Shown: positions 21,640 through 33,637, counted from the stretch's first letter. The stretch: 64,000 bases of DNA from Euptelea pleiosperma (GCA_035048495.1 CM068553.1:27428978-27492977), one strand, 5' to 3'. Numbers and translations: made by a program. Notes: generated from the sequence alone by a model not told the origin.

Positions 21640-22488
21640 GATAATCTTGTTAATTCTGATAATATAACCCAGAATGTTTAGATTATCCTGACCCCCAAGT
21701 TTAGATACCCTAATTCTTAACAAAGCAATAAGCCAAGATTTGTAAGAATTCGAGATTCCCGGCTAGGTTTCTTTGAGTTGTCAGGAATCTCGTTAATTCT
21801 AGTCGCTTGACTTAGAATATTTAGATCATTCCGGCCTTCCGAATTGTACACTTGAGTTCTTATCGAGGCAATATGCCAAGATGTGTAAGAACTCAAGATT
21901 CTCGGTTAGGTCTCTCTGAGTTGTCAGGAATCTCGTTAATTTTAGTCGCATGACTTAGAATATTTAGATCATCCCGGCCTTCCGGTATGTACACTTGAGT
22001 TTTTATCGAGATAATAAGCCAAGATGTGTAAGAACTCAAGATGCCCGGCTAGGTCTCTTTGAGTTGTCGGGAATCTCGTTAATTCTAGTCGTATGACTTA
22101 GAATATTTAGATCATCCCGGCCTTTCAATTTGTACACTTGAGTTCTTATCGAGACAATAAGCCAAGATGTGTAAGAACTCAAGATTCCCGACTAGGTCTC
22201 TTTGAGTTGTCAGGAATCTCATTAATTCTAGTCGCATGACTTAGAATATTTAGATCATCTCGGCCTTCCGGTTTGTACACTTGAGTTCTTATCGAGGCAA
22301 TAAGCCAAGATGTGTAAGAACTCAAGATTCTCGGCAAGGTCTCTTTGAGTTGTCAGGAATCTCGTCAATTTTAGTCGCATGACTTAGAATATTTAGATCA
22401 TCCCGGCCTTCCGATTTGTACACTTGAGTTCTTATCGAGGCAATATGCTAAGATGTGTAAGAACTCAAGATTCCCGGCTAAGTCTTTC
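21640..22488. repeat. 143-bp tandem array in Tat element 3' region
   Basis: GTACACTTGAG recurs at 21846, 21989, 22132, 22275 and 22418, exactly 143 bp apart. Units carry GTCAGGAATCTCGTTAATT and ATATTTAGATCATC. The first unit (from about 21640) is more divergent. About six units lie between the antisense gene and the integrase end. Tat elements are known to carry such arrays, which can seed satellites. Confidence 0.95.
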
Positions 22489-22527
22489 GTAGCAAGAAAC
22501 AACGCATCATGTATGAGGGAACTGAGT

Positions 22528-23271
22528 CTAACTTTCTTGATAGAAGATCCGCATATTAAATGTGTTCCATGGCTTTTCAAATACATCTTCATCTTTGGTC
22601 ATTAAATAGTATGCCCCGTTCTGCCCAATTCTGTCAATAAGGTATGGTCCTTCCCAATTGGCACCCAGTTTGCCACTTCTAGGCTCTCTAGTATTCTCGA
22701 ATACCTTTCCCAAGTCTCCAACTTTGAAAGTTCTGCGTCTGACACGGCGATCGTATGATCGTTTGATTATTTGCTGATAATTTGTCAATCTTACAACTGC
22801 CTGTTCTCGACGTTCTTCAATCAAATCATTGTCTCGAGCTAGAATCTCATCATTCTGTCATGAATTGACAGCTTGAGTATGAGATGTCGGGACAACGACC
22901 TCTGTTGGAATAACTGCTTCTGATCTATAGGCTAGAGAAAACTGAGATTCTCCTGTGGTCCTTTTCGAGGTAGTTCGGTAAGCCCATAACAACCCCGGCA
23001 ACTCTTCTGCCCATTTTCCCTCAGCCTGATCTAGCATTTTATTCAAATTTTTGAGTATGACCCGATTTGTCCTCTCAGCGACTCCATTGCTTTGAGGATA
23101 TCTCGGGGCGGACAACCGCTTCTTAATATTCAAAGCTTGACATAAAGCCTTGATCTCGTTGGCATCGAATTGGGTCCCATTGTCCGTGACGATCTCCTGT
23201 GGGATGCCAAATCGACAAATGATATTCTCCCATAAGAATCTCTTAACGCGTGAGGCCTGCACCTGTACCAA
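22528..23271 (-). pseudogene. Tat integrase, catalytic core and C-terminal domain
   Basis: The core reads FGIPQEIVTDNGTQFDANE and YPQSNGVAERTNRVILKNL (second Asp and the Glu of D,D35E), then GLLWAYRTTSKRTTGESQFS. After a stop near 22858 the C-terminal part reads RRRTFKVGDLGKVFENTREP and WEGPYLIDRIGQNGAYYL. The first catalytic Asp (WGLDIMGPFP) and zinc finger are in the block at higher coordinates, separated by FTK-stop-IEAVPL near 23283 (a Trp codon changed to TGA). It inserts element DNA into the genome. No chromodomain is present, as expected for Tat. Confidence 0.9.
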
Positions 23272-23286
23272 TGGAACTGCTTCGAT

Positions 23287-24354
23287 TCACTTAGTGAAAT
23301 AATCTGTGGCTACCAACATGAATCTGACATTTCCTAGAGCTGTCGGGAATGGTCCCATTATATCCAATCCCCATTTCGCGAATGGCCATGGATTGAATAC
23401 AGGATGCAATTCTTTGGCAGGAACTTTGATCAATGGAGAATACTTCTGACATTTCTCACATTTCTTGACAAGTAATTTGGCGTCCTTTTGCATATAAGGC
23501 CAAAAATAACCTTGGCTAATAGCTTTATGCGCCAAGGTCCTCGCTCCCGAGTGATTTTCACATTCTCCTACATGTATTTCTTGGAGAATCTGTTGGGATT
23601 CACTGGGGGTAAGGCATTTGAAGATAGGACCCAATGCCGATTTTCTATATAAATCTTGGCCAACCATGATATATCTTCTCCTGAGCCTCTGAATTCTCTT
23701 TACAGCATCCCTACCGAATGGGAGGTCTCCATTCTGCAGATATCTTTGAAAATCATCCATCCAACTTACTCCAGAATCAATCTCAATTGGGGCTAAATAC
23801 ATTTCAATAGGCGTATGAATGCTCGAGAATTCTTGATAATCCACCAGTATAGTCCTTGACTCAGTGTCTCCCAACATAGTGGACAAATATGCCAAGGCAT
23901 CTGCATGTCGATTCTCCATTCGAGGCAACTGTCCAATCTCCACACTGTTAAACCGACCAGTCAACTGTTGGACGATTTCTAAGTAAGCCACCATTCTCTC
24001 ATCTCCAGCTTGATATGTCCCAGCATACTGGCTGACTATTAGCTGGGAGTCAGTATACACGGTGATATCCTTGATCCCGAGATCTAATGTTGTTTGAAGT
24101 CCCAAGATTACTGCTTCATATTCTGCTTTGTTATTGGATGCCACGAACCCAAGTTTAACTAATTTCTCCAATTTCATGTTCCCGGGTATGACTAGGACAA
24201 CTCCTGTCCCTGATCCATTTTCGTTGGCCGATCCATCAGTAAATAACCTCCAACCCATTTTTGAATTTAACATTTTCAATATCTCGGGAAGTGGAAGGAC
24301 CTCTTTGTCTTCGCCTCCAGTGTCTGTCACATCCTGTACTTGAAAATTAGCCAA
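23287..24354 (-). pseudogene. Tat second (archaeal-type) RNase H plus integrase zinc finger
   Basis: It begins after a linker and reads WRLFTDGSANENGSGTGVVL, NNKAEYEAVILGLQTTLDLG, VYTDSQLIVSQYAGTYQAGD and ENRHADALAYLSTML, which hold the D-E-D-D residues of RNase H. Near 23430-23590 follow HVGECENHSGARTLAHKAIS, YFWPYMQKDA and KKCEKCQKY, the HHCC zinc finger of integrase, and then WGLDIMGPFP. This extra RNase H is the hallmark of the Tat/Ogre group. The frame is open for 355 codons. Confidence 0.9.
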
Positions 24355-25625
24355 GAACCCGGCTAAGGCATGCCCTTCTCGGATGTTCGCGGGGAGAACT
24401 GTATATCATACTGAGCCAAGTAAATGGCCCATTTAGCCATTCTTCTCGATAAGTCAATCTTTTTGAGTATAGATTTTAACGGATGCTCTGTGTAGACTGT
24501 GATGGTTCTTCCTTCAAAATAAGGTTTAAGACGCATAGAGGCTTAAATCAGAGCGAGAACAACTTTTTTGATGGTATCATATCTCGTTTCTACTCCGATA
24601 AGAGTCTTATTGGTAAAATATACTAGTCGTTCTTCTCGGTCGAGCTCACGGAAGAGGACTACACTGATTGATTCATCAGTTGTAGCCAGATAAAGACCTA
24701 GAGGTTTTCCTTTGTCAGGTTTGGAAAGGATTGGTGGTTGTGAGAGGTATTGTTTAAGCTTTTAAAAGGCTTCATCGCACTCCTCTGTCCAGTCAAACCT
24801 TCTATTTTTCTTTAAGAGCCTGAACATGGGTCTGCACCTATCTGATGACCTTGCGATGACTCGATTCAATGCAGCTATTCTTCCGGCCAACTTTTGGACT
24901 TCCTTCCTTTTCTTTGGCGAAGGCATCTCTGTTAAGGCCCTGATCTGTTCGAGATTAGCCTCGATACCTCGTTTTGTAATGAGATACCCTAAAAACTTCC
25001 CTGATGTTACTCCGAAGACGCATTTGGCGGGGTTCAACTTCATCTGAAACTCTCGTAGACGATCAAAAGTTTTCCCGAGATCTCCTAGATGAAGATCCCG
25101 GGATCGTATTTTTACCATCATGTCATCTATGTAGACCTCCATTGTTACACCAATCATGTCATGGAACATCTTGTTGACCAGACATTGATAGGTTGCTCCT
25201 GCATTCTTGAGACCGAAAGGCATTACTTTGTAGTAGAAGACCCCTCTATTAGTCGTAAAGGCCATCAGTTCTTGATCTGGCTCATATAACGGAATTTGGT
25301 TGTACCCCGAGTATCCATCCATCAAGGGCAAGATTTCATATCCCGAGGTGGAGTCAACCAGCTGATCGATTCTCGGCAAAGGATATGGATCCTTGGGGCA
25401 AGCCTTGTTCAAGTGGGTGAAGTCGATACACACTCTGATCTTCCCATTCTTGTTGGGTACAACCACTATGTTGGCTAACCATCGAGCATCATTAACTTCT
25501 CGAATGAATCCGGCTGCCAAGAGTTTGTCGATCTCATCTTGGACAGCCTTCTATTTCTTGGGAGCAATTCTCCGAGGTCGTTGTTTCACGGGTAAATATT
25601 TGTTATCTACCTTTAATTGATGGCA
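24355..25625 (-). pseudogene. Tat reverse transcriptase and first RNase H
   Basis: The RT (24762-25625) reads AAGFIREVNDARWLANIVVV, RVCIDFTHLNKACPKDPYPL, MPFGLKNAGATYQCLVNKMF and MEVYIDDMMVK, with the YxDD active site. It continues into LNPAKCVFGVTSGKFLGYLI. A stop at 25551-25553 splits PRRIAPKK from KAVQDEIDKLL. The RNase H (24355-24761) reads LDREERLVYFTNKTLIGVE and AKWAIYLAQYDIQF, with a stop at 24543-24545. It copies element RNA into DNA. These stops make the copy non-functional. Confidence 0.9.
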
Positions 25626-25887
25626 AGAGATGTCAGGAGGAATACCTGGCATATCGCTAAATGACCATGCGAAGACGTCCATATAAGATTTCAAGAAATC
25701 AACGTAGGATATCTTCTCTTCGATGGATAGACCGGCCCAGATAAAGGTATATTTTGGATCTCCTTCGGTTTCGAGGTTGATGATCGATTTCCTCTATTGT
25801 GGGAATGTTGCCATGCTCAGATTGCATATTGCCATTTTCCTGGCTTGGAGCAGTCTGCTCTAGACTTACCGGGATGCGCTCTGGTTG

Positions 25888-26494
25888 CTATTGCTCAGCA
25901 ACCACTGATGAAGTTTCTTCTCCATGTGGATCCTCATGACCAAGAGCACTCTTAGGTCGGAGGGCAGTGGCATAACATCTCTTTGAGACGACTTGGTCTC
26001 TTTTTAACTCCATTATCCCATGATCAGTCGGGAACCGGAACAGTTGATGATATGCCCTTGACCTCATGTATACATCCACGCCCCAGAATACCGTTATAGG
26101 GGGATGGAGTATCTAGAACCAAGAATTCTACCATAAACGTGATCGGTCCTGTCTTGACTGGCAGAATTACCTTTTCAAGAGCATACTCCTTTTGGCCATT
26201 GAATCCGACCAATAGAGTACTACTCTGGACCAGATTCGATGGGTTTAAACCCATCCTCTTGTAAGCTTCTGCAAATAAGATCTCAACTGAGCTACCGGGA
26301 TCTATTAACAGACGCTTTACCTCGTAATTGCCCACTGACAAAGTGAGCACCAATGCATCTGAGTGCGGATAATCTACTCCGATGAGATCTTTGTCGGAGA
26401 AAAAAATAGCTGCATCAGTGCTCTCCATCATATCTATGGAATCCGTCAGTTTTGGACCCGTAGAAAGATGTAGGATCTCGTACAGGTGCTCCAC
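25888..26494 (-). pseudogene. Tat aspartic protease
   Basis: It reads LTLSVGNYEVKRLLIDPGSS, with Asp-Pro-Gly-Ser in the active-site loop as in many plant Tat elements. It continues AYKRMGLNPSNLVQSSTLLVG, FLVLDTPSPYNGILGRGC and HEVKGISST. A frameshift near 26040 separates ISST from YHQLFRFPTDHGIMELKRDQ. The usual tail SKRCYATALRPK follows at about 25960. It would process the Gag-Pol polyprotein. Confidence 0.85.
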
Positions 26495-26662
26495 CTTCCT
26501 GATTTTGATTCTCTCTTCTCTTTTTATCTCTCCACGGGAGAGCTGTCGTCCTTCGCAATGGATAACGTCAATAATTAACCCACGTTCTTGCTGTTTAACA
26601 TGGGTGTTGTCTCTCTTGGGGATCTCAGCTTCAGCTACCGCCCCATTTGTGCATGCGATATA

Positions 26663-27829
26663 CTACTGCAAGTAGCCTTGGTTAATTAGATCCTCAGGCT
26701 TGTGTCTCAGCGCCCAGCATTTGTCGATTATGTGCCCTACTTCTTGGTGGAAGGCACAGAACTTCATTTTATCTCTATCTCCCTTCAAGTCTGGCTTCAT
26801 CGAACGGGGAAATTGGAGATATTTCTCGTTCTTAATCAGATCAAGCATCTGACTATGTGTTTTGTTCAACACTGTAAATATCCTTTTCTCCCGGCGAGGA
26901 TACCGATCTGAACCTCCCAATTTCTCGGGATTCTTTGTTGGTGCTACCTCGATGGCAACCTTCTATTTTCCCTTGGAGGATATGCTGGGTCCGACAGCCT
27001 TCTTCACTTCATGCACAGATATGGTCAACCCTTGACCATGTTGGAGTGTATCGTCTTCAAGTTTAGAGTACTTTTCAGCTCGAAGAAACAAGGCCTCCAT
27101 ACTGACCGGCCTATTCTTGGTCAAGGACATATAAAGTCCACAACCTGTAGGCAGTGCCTTTCGAAAGGCTATGACGGTACGTTTATCGTCGCAATCTTCC
27201 ACTGTGGTCATCAGAGTACGAAATCTTTTGGTAAAATCCAGTAGTGTCTCCTTCTGAAAGCAGCGTATATTGAACAATACGTCGACGTCATTCTTGTGCA
27301 ATCTGTTGCATGAGTAGCGAGTGATGAAGAGGGTGCTCAACTCTATGAAGTTAGGAATAGTCCGATGAGCTATCTGATTGAACCAAATGAGTGTATCATC
27401 ACTCAAAGTAGACGAGAACATTCGACAGAGGAGCTCATCGTGAAACTCCCACATCGTCATCGCTTTTCGAAAGCGAAGAACATGGTTCACGGGATCTGAG
27501 GTTCCCGTGAAGATTGAAAACTTAAGTTAGGAAAAAGATTTGGGTGCGTGATACTCCTGTATCTCTTCAGTAAAGGGAGAATCTAGCGGAGCCCTTGTCG
27601 CCATTGCCATCATTTTCTCGGCCAAAGTTTCTTTTCTTCCCATCATTTCAGCTACCAGATCGGCGATCTGCCTTCTGGTTTCAGGCTGAATATGGTCTGA
27701 GCTTCGTTGATAGGAAGACTCGGCCTTGTGACATTTCTCTGGCGGTGGGACATGAGAATCCCCGCGTCTGCTCCTAGGATTCCGCAGATTAGATTCTTCT
27801 GAACCAGACCTGTCTGATCGGACGTGCAT
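26663..27829 (-). pseudogene. Tat gag (three broken pieces)
   Basis: The N part (27527-27829) is charged and reads RRQIADLVAEMMGRKE. The middle (26963-27490) reads KAMTMWEFHDELLCRMFSST, RTIPNFIELSTLFITRYSCN and LLDFTKRFRTLMTTVEDCD, the retrotransposon Gag fold. The end (26663-26920) has FCAFHQEVGHIIDKCWALR, a zinc-knuckle-like Cys-His-His-Cys motif. Stops near 26945 and 27510 separate the pieces. Gag forms the particle shell. Confidence 0.85.
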
Positions 27830-28085
27830 CTTCTGACGGTGGCTAACCCCGACGTTCTCGGAAACATGGTCGCCTGCATGTCAAGCTGCCATCCGTTGCT
27901 TCAACTCCTCATTCTCTTTTCGTATCTGGGCTGCTGGCTGTCGAGCTCACTTGCCTTTCTGCTCTCCGTGATAGTATCTCTGAGATCATTGGGAGGATTC
28001 CTCTCTCTTCCACTCCTGAGGCCGGTACGCCTTATGTCCATCATGGTTCGAATCGAATATCTCTTAGAATGGAAAGCTTCTTGTC

Positions 28086-28110
28086 GCTTCCCACAAATGG
28101 CACCAAAAGA
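28086..28110 (-). promoter_or_regulatory. Primer-binding site of Tat element
   Basis: Directly inside the 5' LTR the minus strand reads TTGGTGCCATTTGTGGGAAG. The related element at 30914 has TTGGCGCCGTCTGTGGGAAG at the same position. This is the usual Tat primer site and fixes the transcription direction as minus. Confidence 0.75.
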
Positions 28111-29360
28111 TGTGGGAAAAAAATATCTTATCTATCCCACACAATCTTCGAGGTCAGATGATTCGTATCTCGATGATGATCTGACGACTCGGATGCTTCA
28201 AGACAAAACTCCTTTCTCTGTTGCTGAGGATAAGATGATCTCCAGACGAGATGTTGTCGTACCTGTTGACAACACTCCGACGCTCAAGTCAGTATAGGAT
28301 ATGCTAACAGGGTTTAAGAAATATAGTAAAAATATTTTAGAGTATATGCTATCTGGATCTGAAAAGCAAAATCATTTTCTCAGTTTTGAGGGTCATATAT
28401 TTATACCCCCAGAACTGGCGTGACTCACCTTCTACGTGTCCACCACTTGTTAGTTAGTTCCGATCTGAAGAGATTCTATTATATAACTGCCTCTTCCTGT
28501 TAGATCTTAACTTCCCTTATTCAGTTATATCTGAAACGACTAAGGTGGCATTCCTCATGGCAGATATTTGAATAGAAGAATGTGGGAGCTACGTAATAGC
28601 CAAACTAACCGCCAGGTGGCAAATATTCAATGGATAAGTAAGCAATTTAACCAGGTTATAGTTTAGTATATTTATCTCGTTTGTAGAATTCTGTCTACTT
28701 CTCGGGATGGATAGAAGTTCATTCCCGTCAAGTATGCTGCTGATTTCGTCCGGACGAGATAAATGTCATTTTCGTCAAGTAAGCTGTTTGACCTTGCCGG
28801 GACGTGCTTAAACGTCATTCCTGTCAAGCGTGTTACTTGACCTTGTCGGGATGAGATAACTGTCACTCCTGTCAATTAGGTCGTTTGACCTTGCTGGGAT
28901 GTGCTCGAATGTAATTCCCGTCAAGCGTATCACTTGACCCTGTTGGGATGAGATAATTGTCACTCCCGTCAAGTAAGCCGTTTGACCTTGTTGGGAAATA
29001 TTCTAGTGGCATTGCTGCCAAGTAAGGCCGTAAAACTTGTCGAGATGAATTAAATGACCTTCCCGTCAAGTAGACCGATCATTAATGTGTCAGGCAGGAT
29101 TGAATACTTCTCCGATACATTAATTGCTGAAGCTTCAATGCATACCGTTACCAATCCTAGTCCAAGATATTCTCTTCTGATCACTCACTCTGACACGTGG
29201 TGTTTCCTTTAATGGAAGGTGTGTGACAGGAGTGGACTGGTCATGATCTCTGACGAATTCTTTGGCGCATTTATTCACGCATGCTGGACGATACCACGTG
29301 TCGACCTTTCATATCCCGCACGTGTCATGCCAGTGACATGTGTCATCATACTATTTGCCA
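28111..29360 (-). repeat. 5' LTR of Tat element
   Basis: It is collinear with 17703-18950 along its whole length, with scattered substitutions. Minus-strand TATAAATA is at 28398-28405 and the eight-unit dyad array lies at about 28720-29085. The right end TTTGCCA is followed by 16 bp, then a third LTR of the same family. Confidence 0.9.
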
Positions 29361-29376
29361 AAAAATACGGTACCAA

Positions 29377-30184
29377 TGTGGGGGAAAAATATCTAATCTA
29401 TCCCAAACAATCTTCGAGGTCAAATGATTCGTATCTCGATGATGATCCGACGACTCTGATGCTTCAGGACAAAACTCATTTCTCTACTGCAGAGGATAAG
29501 ATGATCTCTAGACGAGATGTGGTTGTACCTGTTGACAACACTCCGACACTCAAGTCAGTATTGGATGTGCTAACAGGGTTTAGAAAATATAGTAAAAATG
29601 TTTCAGAGTGTAGGCTATCTGGATCTGGAGAGCAAGATCATTTTCTCAGTTCTGAGGGTCATGTATTCATAACCCCAGAACTGGCGTGACTCACTTTCTA
29701 AGTGTCCACCACTTGTTAGTTAGTTCCGATTTGAAGGGATTCTGTTATATAACTGCTTCTTCCTGTTAGATCCTAACTTTCCTTATTCAGTTATATCTGA
29801 AATGTCTGAGGTGGCATTCCTCATGGCAGATATTTGAATAGGAGAACGTGGGAGCTACGTAATAGTCAAACTAACTGCCACGTGACAAATATTCAATGGA
29901 TAAATAAGCAATTTAACCGGGTTATAGTTTAGTATACTTATCTCGTTAGATAAAAGTTTATTCCCGTCAAGTATGCTGCTGATTTTGTCGGGACGAGATA
30001 AATGTCATTCCCGTCAAGTAAGCCGTTTGACCTTGCCGAGACGTGCTTGAGCGTCATTTCTGTCAAGCGTGTCACTTGACCTTGTCGGGATGAGATAACT
30101 GTCACTCCCGTCAATTAGGTCGTTTGACCTTGCCGGGATGTGCTCGAATGTAATTCCTGTCAAGCGTATCACTTGACCTTGTCG
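29377..30184 (-). repeat. Truncated third Tat LTR (element B)
   Basis: It starts TGTGGGGG like the other two LTRs and follows them to the CTTGACCTTGTCG of the dyad array, then stops abruptly at 30184. About 30 bp are missing near 29955. The 16 bp between it and the 5' LTR read, on the minus strand, TTGGTACCGTATTTTT, a decayed primer-binding site. So it is the 5' LTR end of a second element of the same family. Confidence 0.85.
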
Positions 30185-30913
30185 ACTGGATGTTGCTTGT
30201 CGATGGAGGCAGCCATGGAGCTATTGTCGATGGATCGTCAATCGGTGCCCTGGCAGGTGGTTTGGTTGGTTGGGTTGACGACTCCGTTGTCATTTTAGCT
30301 TGTCGGTGATCTTGCCGTGAGGATGCTTGATCAATCCTGAGGTGGATGTGCCATTTGATTATAGTGCAAAGGTGACTGGTTTGTGGTCTGACTGCCACAA
30401 AGTGCCTCAAGTTTCATGGAGTCATGGTAGCAAGGAAAGTCGTTGGCGTGGACACCAAATATGGTGTGTTCTCACACACGTAATTAGCCCCAACACAAGT
30501 CATCTCTAGCACGTGCTGCTGTCCTTTCTATTCTTCTGACTAACACTTTACATCTTTTGTCTTTCATTAATATTTTCTTTTGGGTAAAATTGAGTGTTTG
30601 TCACACACTCAATTGGACCCCAAAAAACTACTCATTAACCCTCTTTCTTCTATTCTTCTGACTTTTCCTTGCGCCCTATGTTTCCTCTGCACATACGGCG
30701 AAGGAGGATGGAAGGCATCGAATGCCTTCATGGCAACGAGCATTTACCTATCGTACATCCGTTAGCAAGGCGATGAAGATGCTGGCCAAGCTTGGTGAAG
30801 GCCGGTAGACCAGCCATGAGTATGCCGACAGTGATTTCTTCTCTTTTCTTTCTTGTTTCTTTTCTTTTTTTTTTGGTTTTGGTAGATGATTCTTCCCACA
30901 GACGGCGCCAAGC
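30185..30913 (-). mobile_element. Leader and gag start of another Tat-type element (element C)
   Basis: It continues from the primer site at 30912 on the minus strand. A short protein segment near 30190-30300 reads MTTESSTQPTKPPARAPIDD and PWLPPSTSNIQ, which has the look of a gag N terminus. It is cut at 30184 by the LTR of element B. The rest of element C is not in the window. Confidence 0.5.
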
Positions 30914-31379
30914 TGTGGGGGGTCTATCCTATCTTGCCGTCAGATCTTGGTCGGAGACACACCACAAACAAACATGTTGTATAAGCATAAGGATCAATCA
31001 CTAAGGAATCAAGAAAGAGAGAGAGAGAGAGAGAGAGTTAGAGAAACAAAGAATGAGAAACCTGTTTTACGAGGTTCGTCGCCGGAGCTCCGACGACTAC
31101 GTCCTCAGCCTTGTTGAAGGCAATCCACTATATTCATATTGTGCTGTTACAATCTTTCCTGTTACATCCGAGACCCCGAACCCTTTCTAATGGTGTCACG
31201 TGTTTATATTTAAAAGAAACACTCTCAAAGAATTGAGGTTACTGTAAGTAATTGAGTGTAACTGTGTACAGTTAGGGAAGTTGATCCAACATGTCACCGG
31301 AGAGGCTATTGTGTAGCAAGACCTATAATAAGAGTCAGTTAGACCTCGAGATTGGTGTTTGAAAATCTGGGTACCCACA
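30914..31379 (-). repeat. 5' LTR of element C
   Basis: The ends are TGTGGGGG and TACCCACA on the plus strand, 466 bp. The Tat primer site TTGGCGCCGTCTGTGGGAAG abuts it (minus strand, about 30893-30912). It interrupts the duplicated segment exactly before ACGAG, which is intact in copy 1 at about 12434-12440, so ACGAG is the likely target site. A GA microsatellite is at 31014-31034. Confidence 0.75.
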
Positions 31380-32770
31380 ACGAGGTCTACATATAACTTA
31401 CCAAAAACTATTAAATGATGTGATTGACAAATTTTCGTATACTACCAAGGAAGTAAATTCGTACTACAACCTAATCAAGAAGCTATCGCATTCCTATAAT
31501 TAAATCATGCAACCACTTTCTCATTTATCGAACTAGAGAATATGCATGTCAATATCAGCACTTTAGACCATGGGACCGCATCTACTCGCGGATTAGGAGA
31601 ATAACAAAATTGACTTAAACCACTTACAGCTTAGGGGCCAATTTACCAGCTTGGCAATGTTACTAGTGCCAAATTGTTTCACCGGTATATATGGCTAGAC
31701 TCTCGAGCATGCCACCACTAGAATCTAAGAGCATTTTGGGCCTTTCAACCAAGAAAAATTCAGGCCCTTCTTACTTTCAAAGTTACTAAGTCACTTACCT
31801 TCCTAAGCAAGCATACATGATCTATAACCGACAAATGGACAGTTACTCAGATAACTCCTGTCGTCAACCGTCTGATTCTTACTGTCTCTATCTTTTAGTC
31901 TTCACGTAGTCAACGAAGTATGCGTACCACGACATCTTCAACACTACACTAGTGCTCGTTGGAACAGTCACATGAATGTTTTATGTCATACTGAATCTTT
32001 GCCAAACTAGAATATGAAAATACTCTTTACACCCAGATGATTTAAATTGAGTTTTTAATAAATTTGAACCAATTGTAGATCAGTTATGGGTTATGCACTA
32101 TAAACATTGAATTGTGACTTAGACCCTATTTTGTAAATTTGCCTCATGATTCTGTTAGCCTAATTATTTTTTTGAGATTCTAGATTGAGTTTAGTTTCAA
32201 AAAAGTGTGGTAGGTCCCTAATGACTAAGAATTGATTTTTGTAAGGATAGAAGATCCCGCAACTTTTCAAAAATCAAGAACCTTAATTCTATGTTGAATA
32301 AATTTCTTACACTTTTAGACCTAGAATTAAAACCTTGGACTATTTTTCATTGTTAGTACTCTCTGTTAGGTTTCTAGATTGAGGCGGTATGTCTATAATG
32401 GATATTGGAGTAGAGAGATGAATTTTTGAATGAACATAGGTTGGATAAGTCCCTGTGATGTTATGGCATTTAGATTTTTATTTTTATTAAAAAATGATTT
32501 TGGTTTAATTTTGCCATTTGTTCACTCAAATGACCTATTTTAACTTAATAAATTTATTGGGCATCATAAATGATTTATTTTGCGAGAAATTTATTTTTTG
32601 TCTTTTTTCTTATGACTAGACCCGAGGTTACAGGTCGGCCCATGATCATAGGTTTGACGACTCATGAATAGCGAGTTGAGTCACAGGTCGTATCTTGGCA
32701 GAGGAGCTAGTGTCCAACAAATATCTTGAGGAACAATATGTACGTTTTATTTCATGCTCATCACTTTGAA
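31380..32770. repeat. Duplicated segment, copy 2
   Basis: Matches 12441-12712, 14447-14575 and 15410-16100 in order. It is uninterrupted where copy 1 has the hairpin-bearing insertion. Between 31785 and 32035 it differs from copy 1. Together with 17585-17702 it forms the second unit of a tandem pair. No coding capacity seen. Confidence 0.7.
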
Positions 32771-33114
32771 AAAATAGAAATTATTACCAATAAACTATGT
32801 TTTTTCAACATAGAAAACCCGGCCCCCTCGTGATATCTATATAACAAGTGACAGTGGTTGTCTCCCCACTTATACCCTATCTTATAGGCTTCAATATAGA
32901 AGGGCCGAGATCTTATCCCCAAACTGGACGATGGATCTCAGCCACTCACACCCGATTTTGGCAAAGAGATGGGTACTCTAGCAACAATAAACAATAAAAC
33001 AGATATGGATATGCTAGATATGCATATAAAGGGATAGTTGATTAAAGCCAATTTTTGGATTGTTTATTTGCCCATAATTTATGTTTTCAAAATAATCATA
33101 GGTTGGTTCTAATT
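32771..33114. other. Unassigned stretch
   Basis: Non-coding, A/T-rich; no termini or genes recognised. Confidence 0.35.
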
Positions 33115-33122
33115 GTTTAATT

Positions 33123-33514
33123 CAAGGTTTAAAGGGGGCCTATAATGGTCTAACGTACGGGGGGCATTACCATTTTTTCTGTTATAATGAAAAAAAAACG
33201 TTCAGGGGCAAAAATGGGAAAAAAATGAAAAATAACGGAAAAAATGGTGCTGAAATTCAAATTTTGAATTTCAAATTTTCAAAAATGGAAAATAACGGAA
33301 TATAACGGAAAAATAATGGGAAATTATAACGGCCATTTTTTTTTCACAAAATTTTCCAGAAAATAACGGTCGTTATTTTCGTTATAACAGAAAAATAATG
33401 AAAATAATGGCCGTTATTTTCTGGGCGTTTTAACGATCCATAATGTAACGGGGTAGGTCTGAATCCGTTATAACGGCCGTTATTTTCGTTATAACAGCCG
33501 TTTTTTAAACCTTA
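33123..33514. mobile_element. hAT-like MITE rich in TAACGGCCGTTA motifs
   Basis: The termini CAAGGTTTAAAG and (inverted) TAAGGTTTAAAA are flanked by the exact 8-bp repeat GTTTAATT at 33115-33122 and 33515-33522. The interior consists of repeated TAACGG and CCGTTA words and AAATTTTGAATTT-type palindromes. No coding capacity. Confidence 0.8.
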
Positions 33515-33637
33515 GTTTAATTGTCCTCGAAAAGTGTACCACATGGCTTATATTATGGGTGTGGTCAGGCAAGTTTTACTCTCCACCGCACATACTCCTC
33601 GCCCTGACACTTTGAAAATATCAAAGTGTGTTGTGTT

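Larger units (their letters stand above)
17703..29360 (-). mobile_element. Nearly full-length Ty3/gypsy element of Tat type
   Basis: The LTRs at 17703-18950 (3') and 28111-29360 (5') are nearly equal in length (1248 and 1250 bp) and collinear, both TG...CA. Between them on the minus strand run leader, gag, protease, RT, RNase H, a second RNase H, integrase, then a 143-bp tandem array and a gene on the opposite strand. The double RNase H, the TGG(T/C)GCC primer site and the antisense gene are hallmarks of the Tat lineage. Stops in RT, RNase H and integrase show it is not autonomous now. No matching 5-bp target duplication is seen (ATAAT left, AAAAA right). Confidence 0.9.

Noticed and set aside
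21640..22488. CRISPR or gene array
   Set aside because: The whole 143-bp unit is repeated, not repeat plus unique spacers; it lies inside a gypsy element.
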